Positions 36,150 to 46,846 of a DNA stretch of 64,000 nt are shown here, piece after piece. Below the pieces are notes generated by a model, which ran no database searches, was not told the DNA's origin, and saw nothing but the letters and a program-made list of their open reading frames with translations. A program made the position numbers and the translations under genes. Location: NCBI RefSeq assembly GCF_002878395.1, contig NC_061115.1:158275160-158339159 (forward strand), given 5' to 3'. How positions within the stretch are numbered: the first letter of the stretch is position 1; each line of letters opens with the position of its first letter. The DNA is from Capsicum annuum (Eukaryota > Streptophyta > Magnoliopsida > Solanales > Solanaceae).

Positions 36150-37210
36150 ACCTCTATCTGTCGAAGAATGTCGACGAAGAAAAGATTGGTCAAAATGACA
36201 AGAGACAATTCAATCTGAATTGAACTCACTTGCTAAACGGGAGGTTTTTGGACCTGTAGTCCAAATCACAGATGGTGTGAAACCAGTTGGCTATAAATGG
36301 GTCTTCGTACGTAAAAGAAATAAGAGAAATGAAGTTGTAAGATACAAGGCACTCCTTGTTGTACAAGGATTCTCTCAAAGACCCGGTGTCGACTATGAAA
36401 AAACATATTCACCAGTTATGGATGCAATAACATTTCGATACCTCATCGGTCTACCTGTACATGAAAATCTTGAAATTCATCTAATGGATGTGGTTACAAC
36501 TTATCTCTATGGTTCACTTGATAATGATATTTACATGAAAATTTCAGAAGGATTAAAAATGCCTGAAGCATATAGTTCAAAGTCTCAGCAATTATATTCA
36601 ATCAGATTACAAAGATAGTTGTACGATCTAAATTGATCAGGGCGTATGTGGTATAATCGCCTAAGTGAGTACTTGAAAAATAAAGGATACATAAATGATG
36701 TTACTTGTCCTTGTATTTTCATTAAGAAAATGGTGTCGGGGTTTATTATACTCGTCGTTTATGTGGATGATATAAATCTTATTGGGACTCCTAAAGAGGT
36801 CCTAAAGACAATTGAATACCTAAAGAAAGAATTCGAAATGAAAGATCTTGGAAAGACAAAACTTTGTCTTGGTCTGCAAATTGAATATTTAGCAGATGGG
36901 GTCTTTATTCATCAAACTGCCTATACCCAGAAGGTTTTGAAACGATTTTACATGGACAAAGCATATCCATTCAGTACTCCAATGATTGTTCGATTACTTG
37001 ATGTAAATAAAGATCCATTTCGACCTCTTGAAGAAGGTGAAGAGATTCTTGGTCCAGAAGTACCATATCTCAGTGCTATTGGTGCACTTATGTACCTAGC
37101 TAATGCTACTAGGCCGGATATAGCATTTTCTATTAATTTTCTAGTGAGGTATAGTTCTTCCCCCACGCGAAGACACTGGAAGGAGTTAAGCACATTTGAG
37201 GTACCTAAAA
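36150..37210 (+). pseudogene. Copia reverse transcriptase
   Basis: 36220-36618 covers VGYKWVFVRKRN, ALLVVQGFSQRPG, ETYSPVMDAITFRYL, EIHLMDVVTTYLYGSLD; in the last block the usual Ala of 'VKTAFL' is replaced. 36646-37221 has MWYNRLSEYL, the intact YVDD box at 36760-36771 and KDLGKTKLCLGLQIEY. A stop at 36616 and a small gap separate the halves. Confidence 0.9.
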
Positions 37211-37740
37211 GGGACTATTGATATGGGTCTGTTTTATACTAACAAAGCTAGTCCAGATCTTGTTGGTCATGCAAATGCAGGTTATTTATCTGACCCGCAT
37301 AAAGCACAATCTCAAACAGGCTATGTGTTACATACGGAGGTAATGCAATATTATGGAGTTCGACAAAGCAGTCCATCGTTGCTACTTCTTCTAATCATGC
37401 TGAGATAATAGCAATCCACAAAGCAAGTAGAGAATGCATATGGCTGAGATCAGTGGTACACTTCATTAAAGAGAGATGTGGCTTGAAGCTCAATATCAAG
37501 GTACCCACAGTCATATTTGAAGATAATGCAGCATGCATAGCTCAGTTAAAAGGAGGCTTCATAAAAGGGAGATAGAACAAAGCATATTTCGCCGAAATTA
37601 TTCTTCACGCACGCTCTTCAGAAGAATGGTGATATTGATGTGCAGTAGATCCGCTCCAGTGACAATCCAGCAGATTTGTTCACCAAATCTTTACTAACTT
37701 CAACCTTTGAGAAAATGGTACATAAGATTGGAATGTGAAG
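37196..37740 (+). pseudogene. Copia RNase H
   Basis: LKGTIDMGLFYTNKAS and HANAGYLSDPHKAQSQTGY (catalytic Asp of the usual DAGY replaced by Asn) are followed by a frameshift near 37365. Then come SSNHAEIIAIHKASRECIWL, FEDNAACIAQL and a tail with stops to 37736. Confidence 0.85.
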
Positions 37741-37915
37741 ACTAAATAAGTTGAATTGGGTTCTTCATCAGGGGGAGTAAGGATATGCGCTGTACTCTTT
37801 TTTCCTTAACCAAGGATTTTATCCCATTGGGTTTTTCCTGGTAAGGTTTTTAATGAGGCAGCATTCAAAGCGTATTCAGTAAATTTTTTTTTTCTCATGG
37901 ACATCCAAGGGGGAG

Positions 37916-38198
37916 TGTTGTAAAGACACCTACATATTTAGGTGTCATTATGGATGTCATATGTATTCTTCACATAAGAATCAAGTGCCAAGTCATAATG
38001 AACCTTTAATATTGGATAGACATTATCCAATGTTGAACCTTTAATATTGGATAGACATTATCCAATGTATCTCTTGCCTATAAATAGGCCCTTTAAGAAG
38101 GATTCAAGGAATACAAGAAAAACGTTTTATTGACATACTACTAGTCATACATATTTTATTATCCTTGTCTCACTGCTATTTAATATAATTTCATATCA
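37916..38198 (+). repeat. 3' LTR of the 33-38 kb Copia, with 35-bp internal duplication
   Basis: 283 bp against 248 bp for the 5' LTR. The difference is a tandem copy of the block 'gaacctttaatattggatag' through 'tatccaatg' at about 37999-38068. Confidence 0.9.
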
Positions 38199-38203
38199 TT
38201 CTG

Positions 38204-38620
38204 TTATTTTTTTCGATTCTACTATTACACTTTTCATTTAGAACTCATCAGTCAATTTCTTTCTCAAACTAAAACTAGTGCGAAGGCTGTAGTTACAAAT
38301 TTCTAAAAATTACACAAATACACAACTTATATTTTCAATATTACAAAAAATCCCAACTCCCTAAACATATTATAAAAATTTCAACATATACACAAAATGC
38401 TATGTCTATGTTGGCTATGTTATGTATATTAATAGGGAGAGAAAGAAGTAATTTAAAAAGTGGGAGATAGTGTAATTACTTCCAAAAAAAGTTGGTATTT
38501 ATGTGATTTATACTACAAATTTCGGGTGGAAACGGTTGCTATATCTAGATGAGCAAGTTCCCTAGAATAATCTAAATGCGTATTGGTCCGGTGGATATTT
38601 GTACTTGTATGAGTTGTTAC
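38204..38620. other. No recognisable feature
   Basis: AT-rich sequence between the Copia and the next inverted-repeat element. Confidence 0.6.
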
Positions 38621-39650
38621 TTTGGACCCTTCTACTCACCTTTTTGCCAACTGAGCTCCTAAACTCAATAAAACTCGAAATTTTAAATTCATCTGACCAT
38701 TAATCAAGCTTATATGGCATTAAGGTGGTTGAGTTAGACACGTGTAGTCATCGAACACCATTTTTATATTAAAATTATTTTAAAAAAGAAAGTAAAAAAG
38801 AAAAAAGTAAAAAAATGAAACTTCTTTCCCCTCCTCCTACAACCCCCTCAACTCGCCCCCCCAAAAGCCCACCTACCTCCTACTTTTTTTCCTTTTCTTC
38901 TCCGCCCCTACAACCCCCAACCCCCCACCTACCCTCCAACTTTTTTTCTTTCTTCTTTTTTCAGCCCTTGCCCCGTCTGCACCACCCACCCCATTGTTCT
39001 TCTTCTTCAGCACCTACCACCACCGCACTCAAAAGAAAAAGACAATCTATCGTTCTTCGAAATCCCCTTCTCCTTCACTCAAATTCACTTTTTAATTTTC
39101 TTGCAATCACTTCCTCAATTCAGGCTTTTCATGTTTTTTTAAGATTCAAATTTGAACTTGAATTGAAAGTGAGTGATAGTGGATATTGAAAATTTAAAGA
39201 ACTTCATGGATAAGCTTGAAGTTCAAGTTTGAAGAGCAATAGATGGATTTTTGAGAATTTGTCAAAGATATTCAAAATTGAAAATTGAAAATTCATTGTG
39301 TTTGTGTATGTGAATTTATAGTTGAAAATTTAAATTAATTGGAGAGAAATTTCAACTATTTGGAATGAATCTGATGCTCAATTTGAGAGCAAATATCAAG
39401 AACATGATCATTGAAATTTCTCTACAAATTGTAAAAGTTGCTTATTTAATTAAATTTATTTTAATATTTAATGTCTTATGTGGCATTTTAAAGTGACGTG
39501 GAATTTAACGTAACATTTAAAAATGACGTAAAAATTAACGTGGAGCGGTTGTATTACACACACCACTAACTAGATAGAAAAAAAGTTTAAAATATTGAGT
39601 TTTATTGAGTTTTGGGGTTCAGTTGACAAAGGAATAAGTAGGAGGGCTCA
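38621..39650. mobile_element. Inverted-repeat element with polypyrimidine core
   Basis: The left end (38624 onward, GGACCCTTCTACTC, then AACTCAATAAAACTC) is matched in inverse at the right end (39580-39649). The arms are about 65 bp. The core 38820-38990 is C/T-rich like that at 26046-26190. No convincing target duplication was found. The 38815-39189 open frame is low-complexity Pro/Ser/Phe and not believable as a gene. Confidence 0.65.
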
Positions 39651-39955
39651 AAATATAAATTTATATAATTATAAAGATTCACTACAACATTTCACAAAAG
39701 TAATAATAATATACAGAATAAAGCAAAGACTAATTTTTTAGTTAAAGCATTTCACTTGAAGAATTGTCAAATTATGAAATATCAGACTAGCCTTCAAGTC
39801 GAAGTTGAAATAATAGACAACCGGTAAAACAAAAAGTATAGATAGTTAACTGCGGAAGTTTGATGTTAATATTCAGCAAGGAATTAAGATCTCAAGGTCA
39901 CTTACAAAATGAATAGAAGAAAATAGTCTTCTCAGATCTCTGATGTGTAAAAATG
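39651..39955. other. No recognisable feature
   Basis: AT-rich, no supported open frame. Confidence 0.6.
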
Positions 39956-40035
39956 AAAATCTCTTGTGAAAAGATTCGAACCTACGACCAATCGATTAAT
40001 AATCAATTGTTGTATCACTGAGCTACTGAGGAACA
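39956..40035 (-). mobile_element. tRNA-derived sequence (SINE head or tRNA pseudogene)
   Basis: On the minus strand an A box TAGCTCAGTGAT (about 40014-40025) and a B box GGTTCGAATC (about 39974-39983) have the spacing of an internal RNA polymerase III promoter. No folded anticodon arm of a real tRNA was recognised. Confidence 0.55.
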
Positions 40036-40364
40036 ACAGGAGATTCAAACATAAAATTAAAAAAAATTAAAGGGAAGAAATAATTTTCTAGCCCTTTACA
40101 AATTTTTATCATTTTTGTGTTCTTTGTAGAAGAGATTTTTCTTTTTACATATAAGAAATTTGAAAAAAATTCTATTTTCAACCCACCCCCCACCCCAAAG
40201 GATCATTTCCCCCCATATTCGTTAGCTACAGTCTTTCGAAATAATTCAAGTACATTGGATAGTAGTCAAAAGTGATAAATCCATAATTGTTGCATATAAA
40301 TGCCCTTTGAGGACGATATGCATCAACATTTATTGTGATTCGAGAGGATTTCGAGAGCCAAACA
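40036..40364. other. No recognisable feature
   Basis: AT-rich, with a short C run near 40190. Confidence 0.6.
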
Positions 40365-40385
40365 ATTTAATTTGGCATAATACAT

Positions 40386-41076
40386 TGTTCGCAATAAATT
40401 TTCGTTGTGCTAAAAATTAACTGCAAGCAAAAATATAAATAAACAAAAAGAATAATTTTATTTAAAGTAATTTTGCGGGTACAATTCCGTTATTCTCTCG
40501 ATTCTTCTCTCCTAAGCTTTTCCGTAATTCGAGGGCCTTTGTAGCATAATTCTCGAACTTTTGGATGATTTGAGCCTCCCAGAAACTTCTTTGGATTTCC
40601 AGGAATCGTTTGACAGCACTTCGTTTTGTCGAGTTGACCTCCGGGCAGAACTCCGTTAGTCGATTCGTTGAAGAGCTGTGTAGTCAATGCAGAAGCTTCC
40701 TCCAATGCTTGCAGAATGTCCTCCTTTAGCATGTCATGTTACCCCCTATTTATAGTTGTAGGGGTAGACCTGGTTGCTTGTGATTGACCGAAACATGTCA
40801 CTTTGACACTTGATGACTTTTGACTGATTCTTGGATTTGAATGAGATTTCCACATCATTTGTACATGTGGCGGCGTCTCATTGGTCTTGGATTTAACTGG
40901 AATGCCACATTACTTGATGAGTTTGGGCTTCCAAGTGTAATGGACTTTGAAGTCCTTGATGAGGAATAAAACGGACTTATCATTTTTTATAGCCCAAACT
41001 AATTTTAGGCCCAATAAAATATGAATCAAATCCAATTTTTTTATGAATTTGACCCAATAAATTTTACGTGTCTACA
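40386..41076 (-). repeat. 3' LTR of the gag-only element
   Basis: 691 bp, direct repeat of 45114-45795 with TG/CA ends. A purine tract lies just inside at about 41077-41090 (minus 'aagcagggggcatc'). Confidence 0.92.
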
Positions 41077-41639
41077 GATGCCCCCTGCTTCAAGGCTCGT
41101 CAAGGTGTTTGGTTTGTAGGACCTGTTAGAGATGAGATTTGAAGTATTTGTGGAGCCCTATTTTTTTTAAGACTTGAGCATTTTGTCAACATCCGACTCC
41201 TCAAAGTCATGATTATCCGGATAGAATAACATGAATTCAGTGTAAATTCTGTTTAAGACTAAATATATCCAAATCATGTAGGATTCAGCTATTAGTCCTA
41301 TATCGAATTTTAATAGGATTGATTAATGATGTTATCCCACTTCAAAAAGAATTAGGAATTTGACTTATTTTGGACACTTAAACGTCCCAATTCTTGTTGA
41401 ACACAACTTTGTTCAGCAGAATCCTTTTTGAAATCAAATTGGGGCCTTTCCGAGTCTATAAAAGGACATTAAGACCCCCTTAAATCATTGTATTTCAGCC
41501 TGAGCAGAAATTCAACTCCCATTCTTCTCCTCTTTTTGCTCTTTTTTTTTTCACAATTGAGCTTTCGGTACTTTGGTACGTCTATGGAAGAAGCTTCATA
41601 ACACATTATGGAGGTTTCTGAATCACGAACGGATTGTAG

Positions 41640-42260
41640 TGTTGGAAAGTAAACTCGCAAGGCTACGTTCTACGCGAAAATCACGCTCATCTTATCGCTA
41701 GATCTGCCCAGGTATCGTCTCAAAATCAGACTTATAGTTCTGTTTCATCACTTTTTTCTTGTTTTATGTAGTCTCACAAAAACTCTCATATCTTCACTTA
41801 GGAACATCAAAATCAGAAGAAGTTTTTTGTGTTGGAAACTAGACTCGTATATCTACGTCTCACACGGAAACCACAATCAGATTGTATCCGAATTGTCCTA
41901 GATATTGCTCCAAATAGGGCTTACTAATCTTGGTTCGCTAGTTTTTTTAGCTTTGCACAGCGTCACGATAAATTTCATATCTCGACGTGGAAATATCAGA
42001 ATCAGGTGTCGTTTTTTGCATTGTAAAGTAGATTATCGTATCTACATATCACGTAGAAAACACAATCAGATTGCATCCGAATCGTCCCAGATATCACTTC
42101 CCAAAATAGCCTTTTAATCTTGGATCGCTAATTATTTCAGCTTTGCGCAGCGTCACGAGAAATTCCATATTTCGACGTAAAAGTATCGAAATCAGGTGAT
42201 GTTTTTTGCATTGGAAAGTAGATTTGCAGAGCTACGTTTCACATGAAAACCACCATCATT
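41640..42260 (-). repeat. About 190-bp tandem repeat, roughly three copies
   Basis: The landmark 'ttggaaa(g/c)tagact' and similar recurs at about 41642, 41832, 42021 and 42213, a step of 189-192 bp. Shared words include 'cacaatcagattg', 'atccgaat(t/c)gtcc' and 'ctacgt'. The copies are diverged. They lie in the non-coding 3' region of the gag-only element. Confidence 0.8.
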
Positions 42261-42609
42261 GAAGTTCTGTATTTTTTCAGGTTTTTTTTCTAAGTTGCAG
42301 CCTAAATCTTGTGATACTCTACTTCTCGTCAGATTTGGATACTTCATGAATTTCTTCTTCTACTTCAAGTTTTGGGATGCATCACTTCTGTAATTTGGTG
42401 AAGGCCGTACTAGAGAAATATTCAAAGTACCACAAGTTATTTTACTTCCCGAGAAGACTTCATTGCTTGGAGATAATGAAGAATCATTTTGCTTTAAAGA
42501 TGACATCTTCAAAGGACTCCAAATATGCATTCAAACCTCATACTTTTCCTTATTTTGCTCTTTTACTATTTTTTTTGTTGAGCCGTTCACAGTTTAGACT
42601 CATGTGGGC

Positions 42610-43040
42610 TAGGAGTGATTTGACTTGCAATTTAAGATTGTGCATCAATGAGTAGTTTGATTTGCAATTTAGGCCCGTGCATTGAGGAGCAACTTGACTT
42701 GCAGTTTAGGCTCATGCATTGAGGAGCATCTTGACTTGCATCGAGGAGCATTTGGACTTGCAGTTTAGGCTCGTGCATCAAGGAGCATCTTGACTTGCAG
42801 TTTAGGCTCATGCATCGAAGAGCATCTTGCATTTTAGGCTCATGCTTCGAGGAGCATTTTGACTTACAGTTTAGGCTCGTGCATCAAGAAGCATCTTGAC
42901 TTACAGTTTAGGCTCGTACATCGAGGAGCATCATGTAGCTTATGCTCATGCCTTAAGGAACGTTTTGACTTGAAGTTTAGGCTCGTGCATCAAGGAGCAT
43001 TTTGACTTGCAGTTTAGGCTCGTGCCTTGAGGAACGTGTT
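42610..43040 (-). repeat. About 36-bp minisatellite, roughly 12 copies
   Basis: The unit 'gacttgcagtttaggctc' plus 'gtgcatcaaggagcatctt' repeats with small changes and a few shortened units. It is in the non-coding 3' region of the gag-only element, 300 bp downstream of gag. A 66-codon minus-strand open frame through it is only the repeat. Confidence 0.92.
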
Positions 43041-43341
43041 GGGGAAGAATTTTTGTAATGTAACTTTCCTCCCAACCTTTTGTAATGAAGTATTATTCGA
43101 CTTCAATTTGATATTTACTTCCCCCATCGGTTGAAGCAGATATGCATTTGATCTTGGGTCGTCTTTTGAAAGCTGGAGTTTAAAAACTCTTTGACATTTT
43201 TTTCTTTTGCGAGCAATCAATGTCCAAGTACCACCCTTCTTGCTATTGGAGAAGTCGTTTTGCATGGATTTTCTTGTTGTTTTCTTCAAGGTTAGAACCC
43301 CAATTGGGTCAAAGCTTCCAAATTGTAGCATGATGATTCCC

Positions 43342-45040
43342 TCACCTTTTGATGATACCATAGAGCGCATGGGTTGTAGAACTTTTGAAATTGAATATTT
43401 TTATGATCCAGTTCAACGTTAACATGGTTGCATCAATTGTATCGCCATCATCGATGATGATCTTTCCCTCTTGCATTAATGTCATGATCTTTTTCTTCAG
43501 GATAAAGTATTTTGTGGTGTGATGACCAACAATGCGGTGAAATTTACAGTATTTAGGATCGTCGACTTTATTTGATTCTTCAGGCCGCTTTGACTTAGGG
43601 TGTTCAATGACTTCTTTGTCTAGCAACTCATCTAGAATTTCAGGAACATCAGAGTCAGAAAAAGGATATACCCTTACTTGTAACTCTTTCAAAGTTGGTT
43701 GATGTTCCACTTCTTGCATTTGTTGCTTTGGAGTTTTCTCTTTCAGTTTTTGTCTTGTGGAGGCCTTCTTAGAACCCAAAGTCGTTACCATAGATTTCCC
43801 GATTTGGTCCTCTGACGAGTCATTGAATTTCGTGACTTATTTTCTAGGATAAAAAATAGGTGACATCATTCTATAAGTTGCAATGCTTAACTCTATGTCA
43901 TGAGCGCGCGTAGCTAATTCTTCAAAGTTCGAGGCTTAATTCCTTGGAGGATATACACAAGGCCCCAATGCATCCCTTGAATACAAACTTCAACCGCGGA
44001 AGTTTCAGAAAGTTGATCCTTGCAACCAAAGCTCAATGTTCGCCAACGATTTATGTAGTCCACTACAGGCTTATCTTTACTTTGTCTTGTGTTTGTCAAC
44101 TCCATCATGGTGACAATACGAAAGGTGCTGTAGATACGATTTAGGAATTGACTTTCTAGTTGCTCTCAACAATCAATTGATTCAGACTCCAAGTTCGTGT
44201 ACCAATCAAAAGCGTTGCCTTTCAAAGAGCTAAAAAATTGCTTGACAAGAAGATCACCATGTGTACCAGCACTGCTACAAGTCTCAATGAAATGAGCTAT
44301 GTATTGCCTTGGATTACCCTTTCCATCAAATTGTTGAAACTTTGGCGGTTGATAGCCAATTGGCATCGGTGAGCCCTCGATTCGCTTAGAATACGGCTTT
44401 GAGTATCCTACGCAACTTTGTGATGGATCGCCATATTGTGCCTTGATGGTATTTGTAATCATATCTTGCAGTTGTTGAACTGTTAGAGTAGCAACTGAAG
44501 TAGACTGCTTCTCTTTTTGAGATTTAGTCTTGCTAGGTGACTTATCGACATCCTTATTTTGCGGAGTAAAGTGGGGTGGATAAGTCGGGTTGTGGATCGA
44601 TTCTCCAGAGGCGAAGGACTCCAGCTTTTCTATCAGTTGAGGATTTGAAAATCTTTATCCTCGACATATTTCTTCAAAACTTCAATGGTTTGTTCCATTA
44701 TTGCGAACTTTTCATCCATATCAGTTGCGTCGGCCATGAAGGCGTTGACCTTTGTTGAGGATGGTGAATCAGTCGAATCTTCAGATTCACTAAAATTGAC
44801 GCCAGTCTAAGAGAATTCATCACATAGCAAGAATGTCAAATTGCCCCCAGGAGCTGCAGCTTTAGCCTTCATATGAGATTTACTCTTTTTTGCCTTCTCC
44901 AAAGAAGTGAAGTATTCAGATTCATCCCAACCATTGGTCTTAAATTTGCGTCAAGTGAGGGGACCAATAAGGTTGAGCTCATTAGATATGGCAGTAGCAG
45001 AGTTCTTGCATGAGACATCTTTCGTATTTTTGAAGTCCAT
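43342..45040 (-). pseudogene. Gypsy-type gag of the gag-only element, broken
   Basis: The start ATG is at 45040 (MDFKNTKDVSCKNS). In-frame stops occur at several points before 44462. 44166-44462 carries PMPIGYQPPKFQQFDGKGNP and LKGNAFDWYTNLE, the signature of plant Ty3/Gypsy capsid. 43914-44108 is the second capsid half (IELTNTR-like, VVDYINRWRTLS, CIQGMHWGLVYILQGIKP). After a frame change, 43342-43791 gives a basic linker and a degenerate zinc-finger-like stretch CKFHRIVGHHTTKY. Stops separate the first two parts, a frame change the third. Gag builds the particle and binds RNA; here it is probably dead. Confidence 0.85.
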
Positions 45041-45090
45041 AGCAGTATTTGTATTTGATTTGCAGGAAGAAGAGATGTAGAGTAGAACTT

Positions 45091-45108
45091 ATCCCACTGG
45101 GTGTGCCA
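45091..45108 (-). other. Primer-binding-site candidate of the gag-only element
   Basis: On the minus strand TGGCACACCCAGTGGGAT starts five bases inside the 5' LTR edge (45114). The TGG start and position are as expected. The matching tRNA is not identified. Confidence 0.6.
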
Positions 45109-45113
45109 AAATT

Positions 45114-45795
45114 TGTTCGCAACAAATTTTCATTGTGCTGAAAATTAACTACAAGTAAAAATAAAAATAAACAAAAAGAATAATTTTATTTAAAGTAATT
45201 TTGCAGGTACAATTTCGTTATTCTCTCGATTCTTCTCTCCTAAGATTTTTCGTAATTCGAGGGCCTTAGTAGTGTAATTCTTGAACTTATGAATGATTTG
45301 AGCCTCCTAAAAATTTATTTGTATCTCCAGGAATTGTTTGACAGCACTTCTTCTTGTCGAGTTGACCTCCGGACAGAACTCCGTTAGTCAATTCGTTGAA
45401 GAGTTGTGTAGTCAATGCAGAAGCTTCCTCCAATGCTTGCAGAATATCCTTTTTCTTTTCTCCTTTAGAAAAGAATCGAGAGAAAGCCCTAGTTGCTTGT
45501 GATTGGCCGAAACATGTCACTTTGACACTTGGTGACTTTTGACTAGTTCTTGGATTTGAATGAGATTTCCACATCATTTGTACACGTGGCAACGTCTCAT
45601 TGGTCTTGGATTTGACTGGAATACCACGTCACTTAATGAATTTGGGCTTCCAAGTGTAATGGACTTTGAAGTCCTTGATGAGGGATAAAATGGACTTATC
45701 AGTTTTTATAGCCCAAACTAATTTTAGGCCCAATAAAATATGAATCAAATCCAAATTTTATATGAATTTGACCCAATAAATTTTACGTGTCTACA
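45114..45795 (-). repeat. 5' LTR of the gag-only element
   Basis: 682 bp, TGTTCGC to TCTACA on the plus strand. Confidence 0.92.
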
Positions 45796-46273
45796 TACAT
45801 AAATATGACCCTAAACTTGACACCAAATTATAACATTGACCTTAAACTTTGACAGTGCACAAATAGAACCTTTAACTATTCAAAGCCTGAAAAAATAAAC
45901 ACCCTAATCCTATGTGGTAAAATACATGTTGTACACGCAAAACAGCGCGCGTCCGAGTTGGAATTGAAGGGGTTTTTTGTTCAACTTTTGTATGGTTAAA
46001 GAGCCTATTTGTGCGCCAACAAAGTTAAAGGTCCTACTTATAATGTGTTTTTTTATTAGGTGGCACCATATGAGTGGATTAATAATCCACGTCAGAGCAA
46101 GTAAGGTACATGCATGTAGTTGCAAAATTGGAGTGTCTTTTCGTTCAAGTTTTGTATAGTTAAAGGGCCTACTTGTGCACTATCAAAGCTTAAGGTCAAT
46201 GTTATAATTTGGTGTCAATTTTAGGGTCATATTTATGTATTGTGCCATTTAATTTTGATCATAAATTTTGGCA

Positions 46274-46608
46274 TGCGAGCTCTTGGGGGAGATCAACTTG
46301 TTATCTCGAGAGTAACTTTTATCCATTGAGCGACGTTCCTTTCACTCAGCACCATCAAATCACTAAGGCCAACTTTCGTCCCTGATTGACAAGAGGGTCT
46401 TGCAGTCAAGCTCCCTTCTACCTTTGCACTTGAGAGTCAATCTCTGTCCGACACGACAAAACCTTTGAATTCCCTTGTTACCTTTTGGGAGGCCTATGAT
46501 CCATAGAAATTGTCTACCTGAGACTGTCCCTTGAGTTGTCCATTAGGCACTGACACAATGTTAGAATTCTAGCACGTACATAGTGGTATCTCTTTGATTG
46601 CTCGGTCC
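46274..46608 (-). pseudogene. NUPT: nuclear insertion of plastid 23S rRNA (partial)
   Basis: The reverse complement reads as a decayed stretch of the large-subunit rRNA domains IV-V. Conserved blocks on the plus strand are 'gagctcttgggggagatca', 'gagtaacttttatcc', 'cactaaggccaactttcgtc', 'gggtcttgcagtcaagctcc', 'ttaccttttgggaggccta', 'tgtctacctgagactgtccc' and 'gttagaattctagc'. The spacing and the GATCTCCCCCAAGAGC form near the peptidyl-transferase centre point to the plastid rather than mitochondrial gene. Many differences from my recollection of the plastid sequence are C-to-T or G-to-A, as expected of methylated, silent nuclear DNA. It is not an expressed rRNA. Confidence 0.85.
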
Positions 46609-46846
46609 TATTTAAGTTTTTTGAAATAAGATTTACATATTCAAGATATTTAAAAGATATACAATATGAAAAATAACTATGATCAAATAAAATCTTTGTT
46701 TAAATTTTAAATTTCAAAAGATACCACATAAATTGATACAAATATAGTAACAACTAAGCCTTTGAGGAAATTTATCAATATTGGTTGCTTCCGAGTCACC
46801 TTCTAACTTTCTGTCTATTTCACATTCATGATTCATCTAAATGTCT
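46609..46846. other. No recognisable feature
   Basis: Short AT-rich spacer. Confidence 0.6.

Larger units (their letters stand above)
33227..38203 (+). mobile_element. Ty1/Copia retrotransposon, TSD TTCTG
   Basis: TSD TTCTG at 33227-33231 and 38199-38203. The element runs 33232-38198 (4967 bp) with LTRs at 33232-33479 and 37916-38198 (TGTTGTAAAG ... TTCATATCA). After the 5' LTR comes 'cattatcagcacgac'. Before the 3' LTR is a purine tract 'aagggggag'. Copia domain order gag-protease-integrase-RT-RNase H. Internal frames have several stops and frameshifts. It is inserted about 510 bp beyond the stop codon of the DUF2358 gene in the same orientation. Confidence 0.93.
40381..45800 (-). mobile_element. 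Gag-only LTR retrotransposon (TR-GAG-like), TSD TACAT
   Basis: TSD TACAT at 40381-40385 and 45796-45800. Element 40386-45795 (5410 bp), LTRs 40386-41076 (691 bp) and 45114-45795 (682 bp), TGTTCGC ... TCTACA on the plus strand. A primer-binding candidate and purine tract give minus-strand orientation. Internal DNA has a decayed Gypsy-type gag only, with no protease, RT or integrase frame found. Such gag-only LTR elements have been described in plants as TR-GAGs. It must have depended on a partner element. Confidence 0.88.
40365..46255. mobile_element. Mutator-like MITE split by a later LTR element, 9-bp TSD ATTTAATTT
   Basis: Perfect 9-bp repeats ATTTAATTT at 40365-40373 and 46247-46255. The left end is GGCATAATACAT (40374-40385). 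The right end is its inverse, finishing 'atgtattgtgcc' at 46246. The left end stops at 40385 where a 5.4-kb LTR element begins. The body of the MITE resumes at 45801 with 'aaatatgaccctaaacttg' and runs to 46246, itself a foldback with arms of about 70 bp or more. Without the insertion it would be about 460 bp. Same family as 58,610-60,414. Confidence 0.88.

Noticed and set aside
38815..39189. 124-codon Pro/Ser/Phe-rich open frame
   Set aside because: Low-complexity polypyrimidine sequence inside an inverted-repeat element, with no domain.
40490..40732. Open frames in 40490-40732 and 45287-45592 with near-identical proteins
   Set aside because: They are the same position in the two LTRs of the gag-only element, not a gene family.
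42632..42832. Cys-rich 66-codon repetitive open frame on the minus strand
   Set aside because: It is the 36-bp minisatellite translated by chance; unit length is divisible by three so the frame stays open.
42600..43040. CRISPR array-like regular repeat
   Set aside because: Repeats are directly joined with no unique spacers. Eukaryotic minisatellite.
46274..46608. Functional rRNA gene
   Set aside because: Only about 335 bp with many substitutions. A plastid-derived nuclear insertion is the better explanation.
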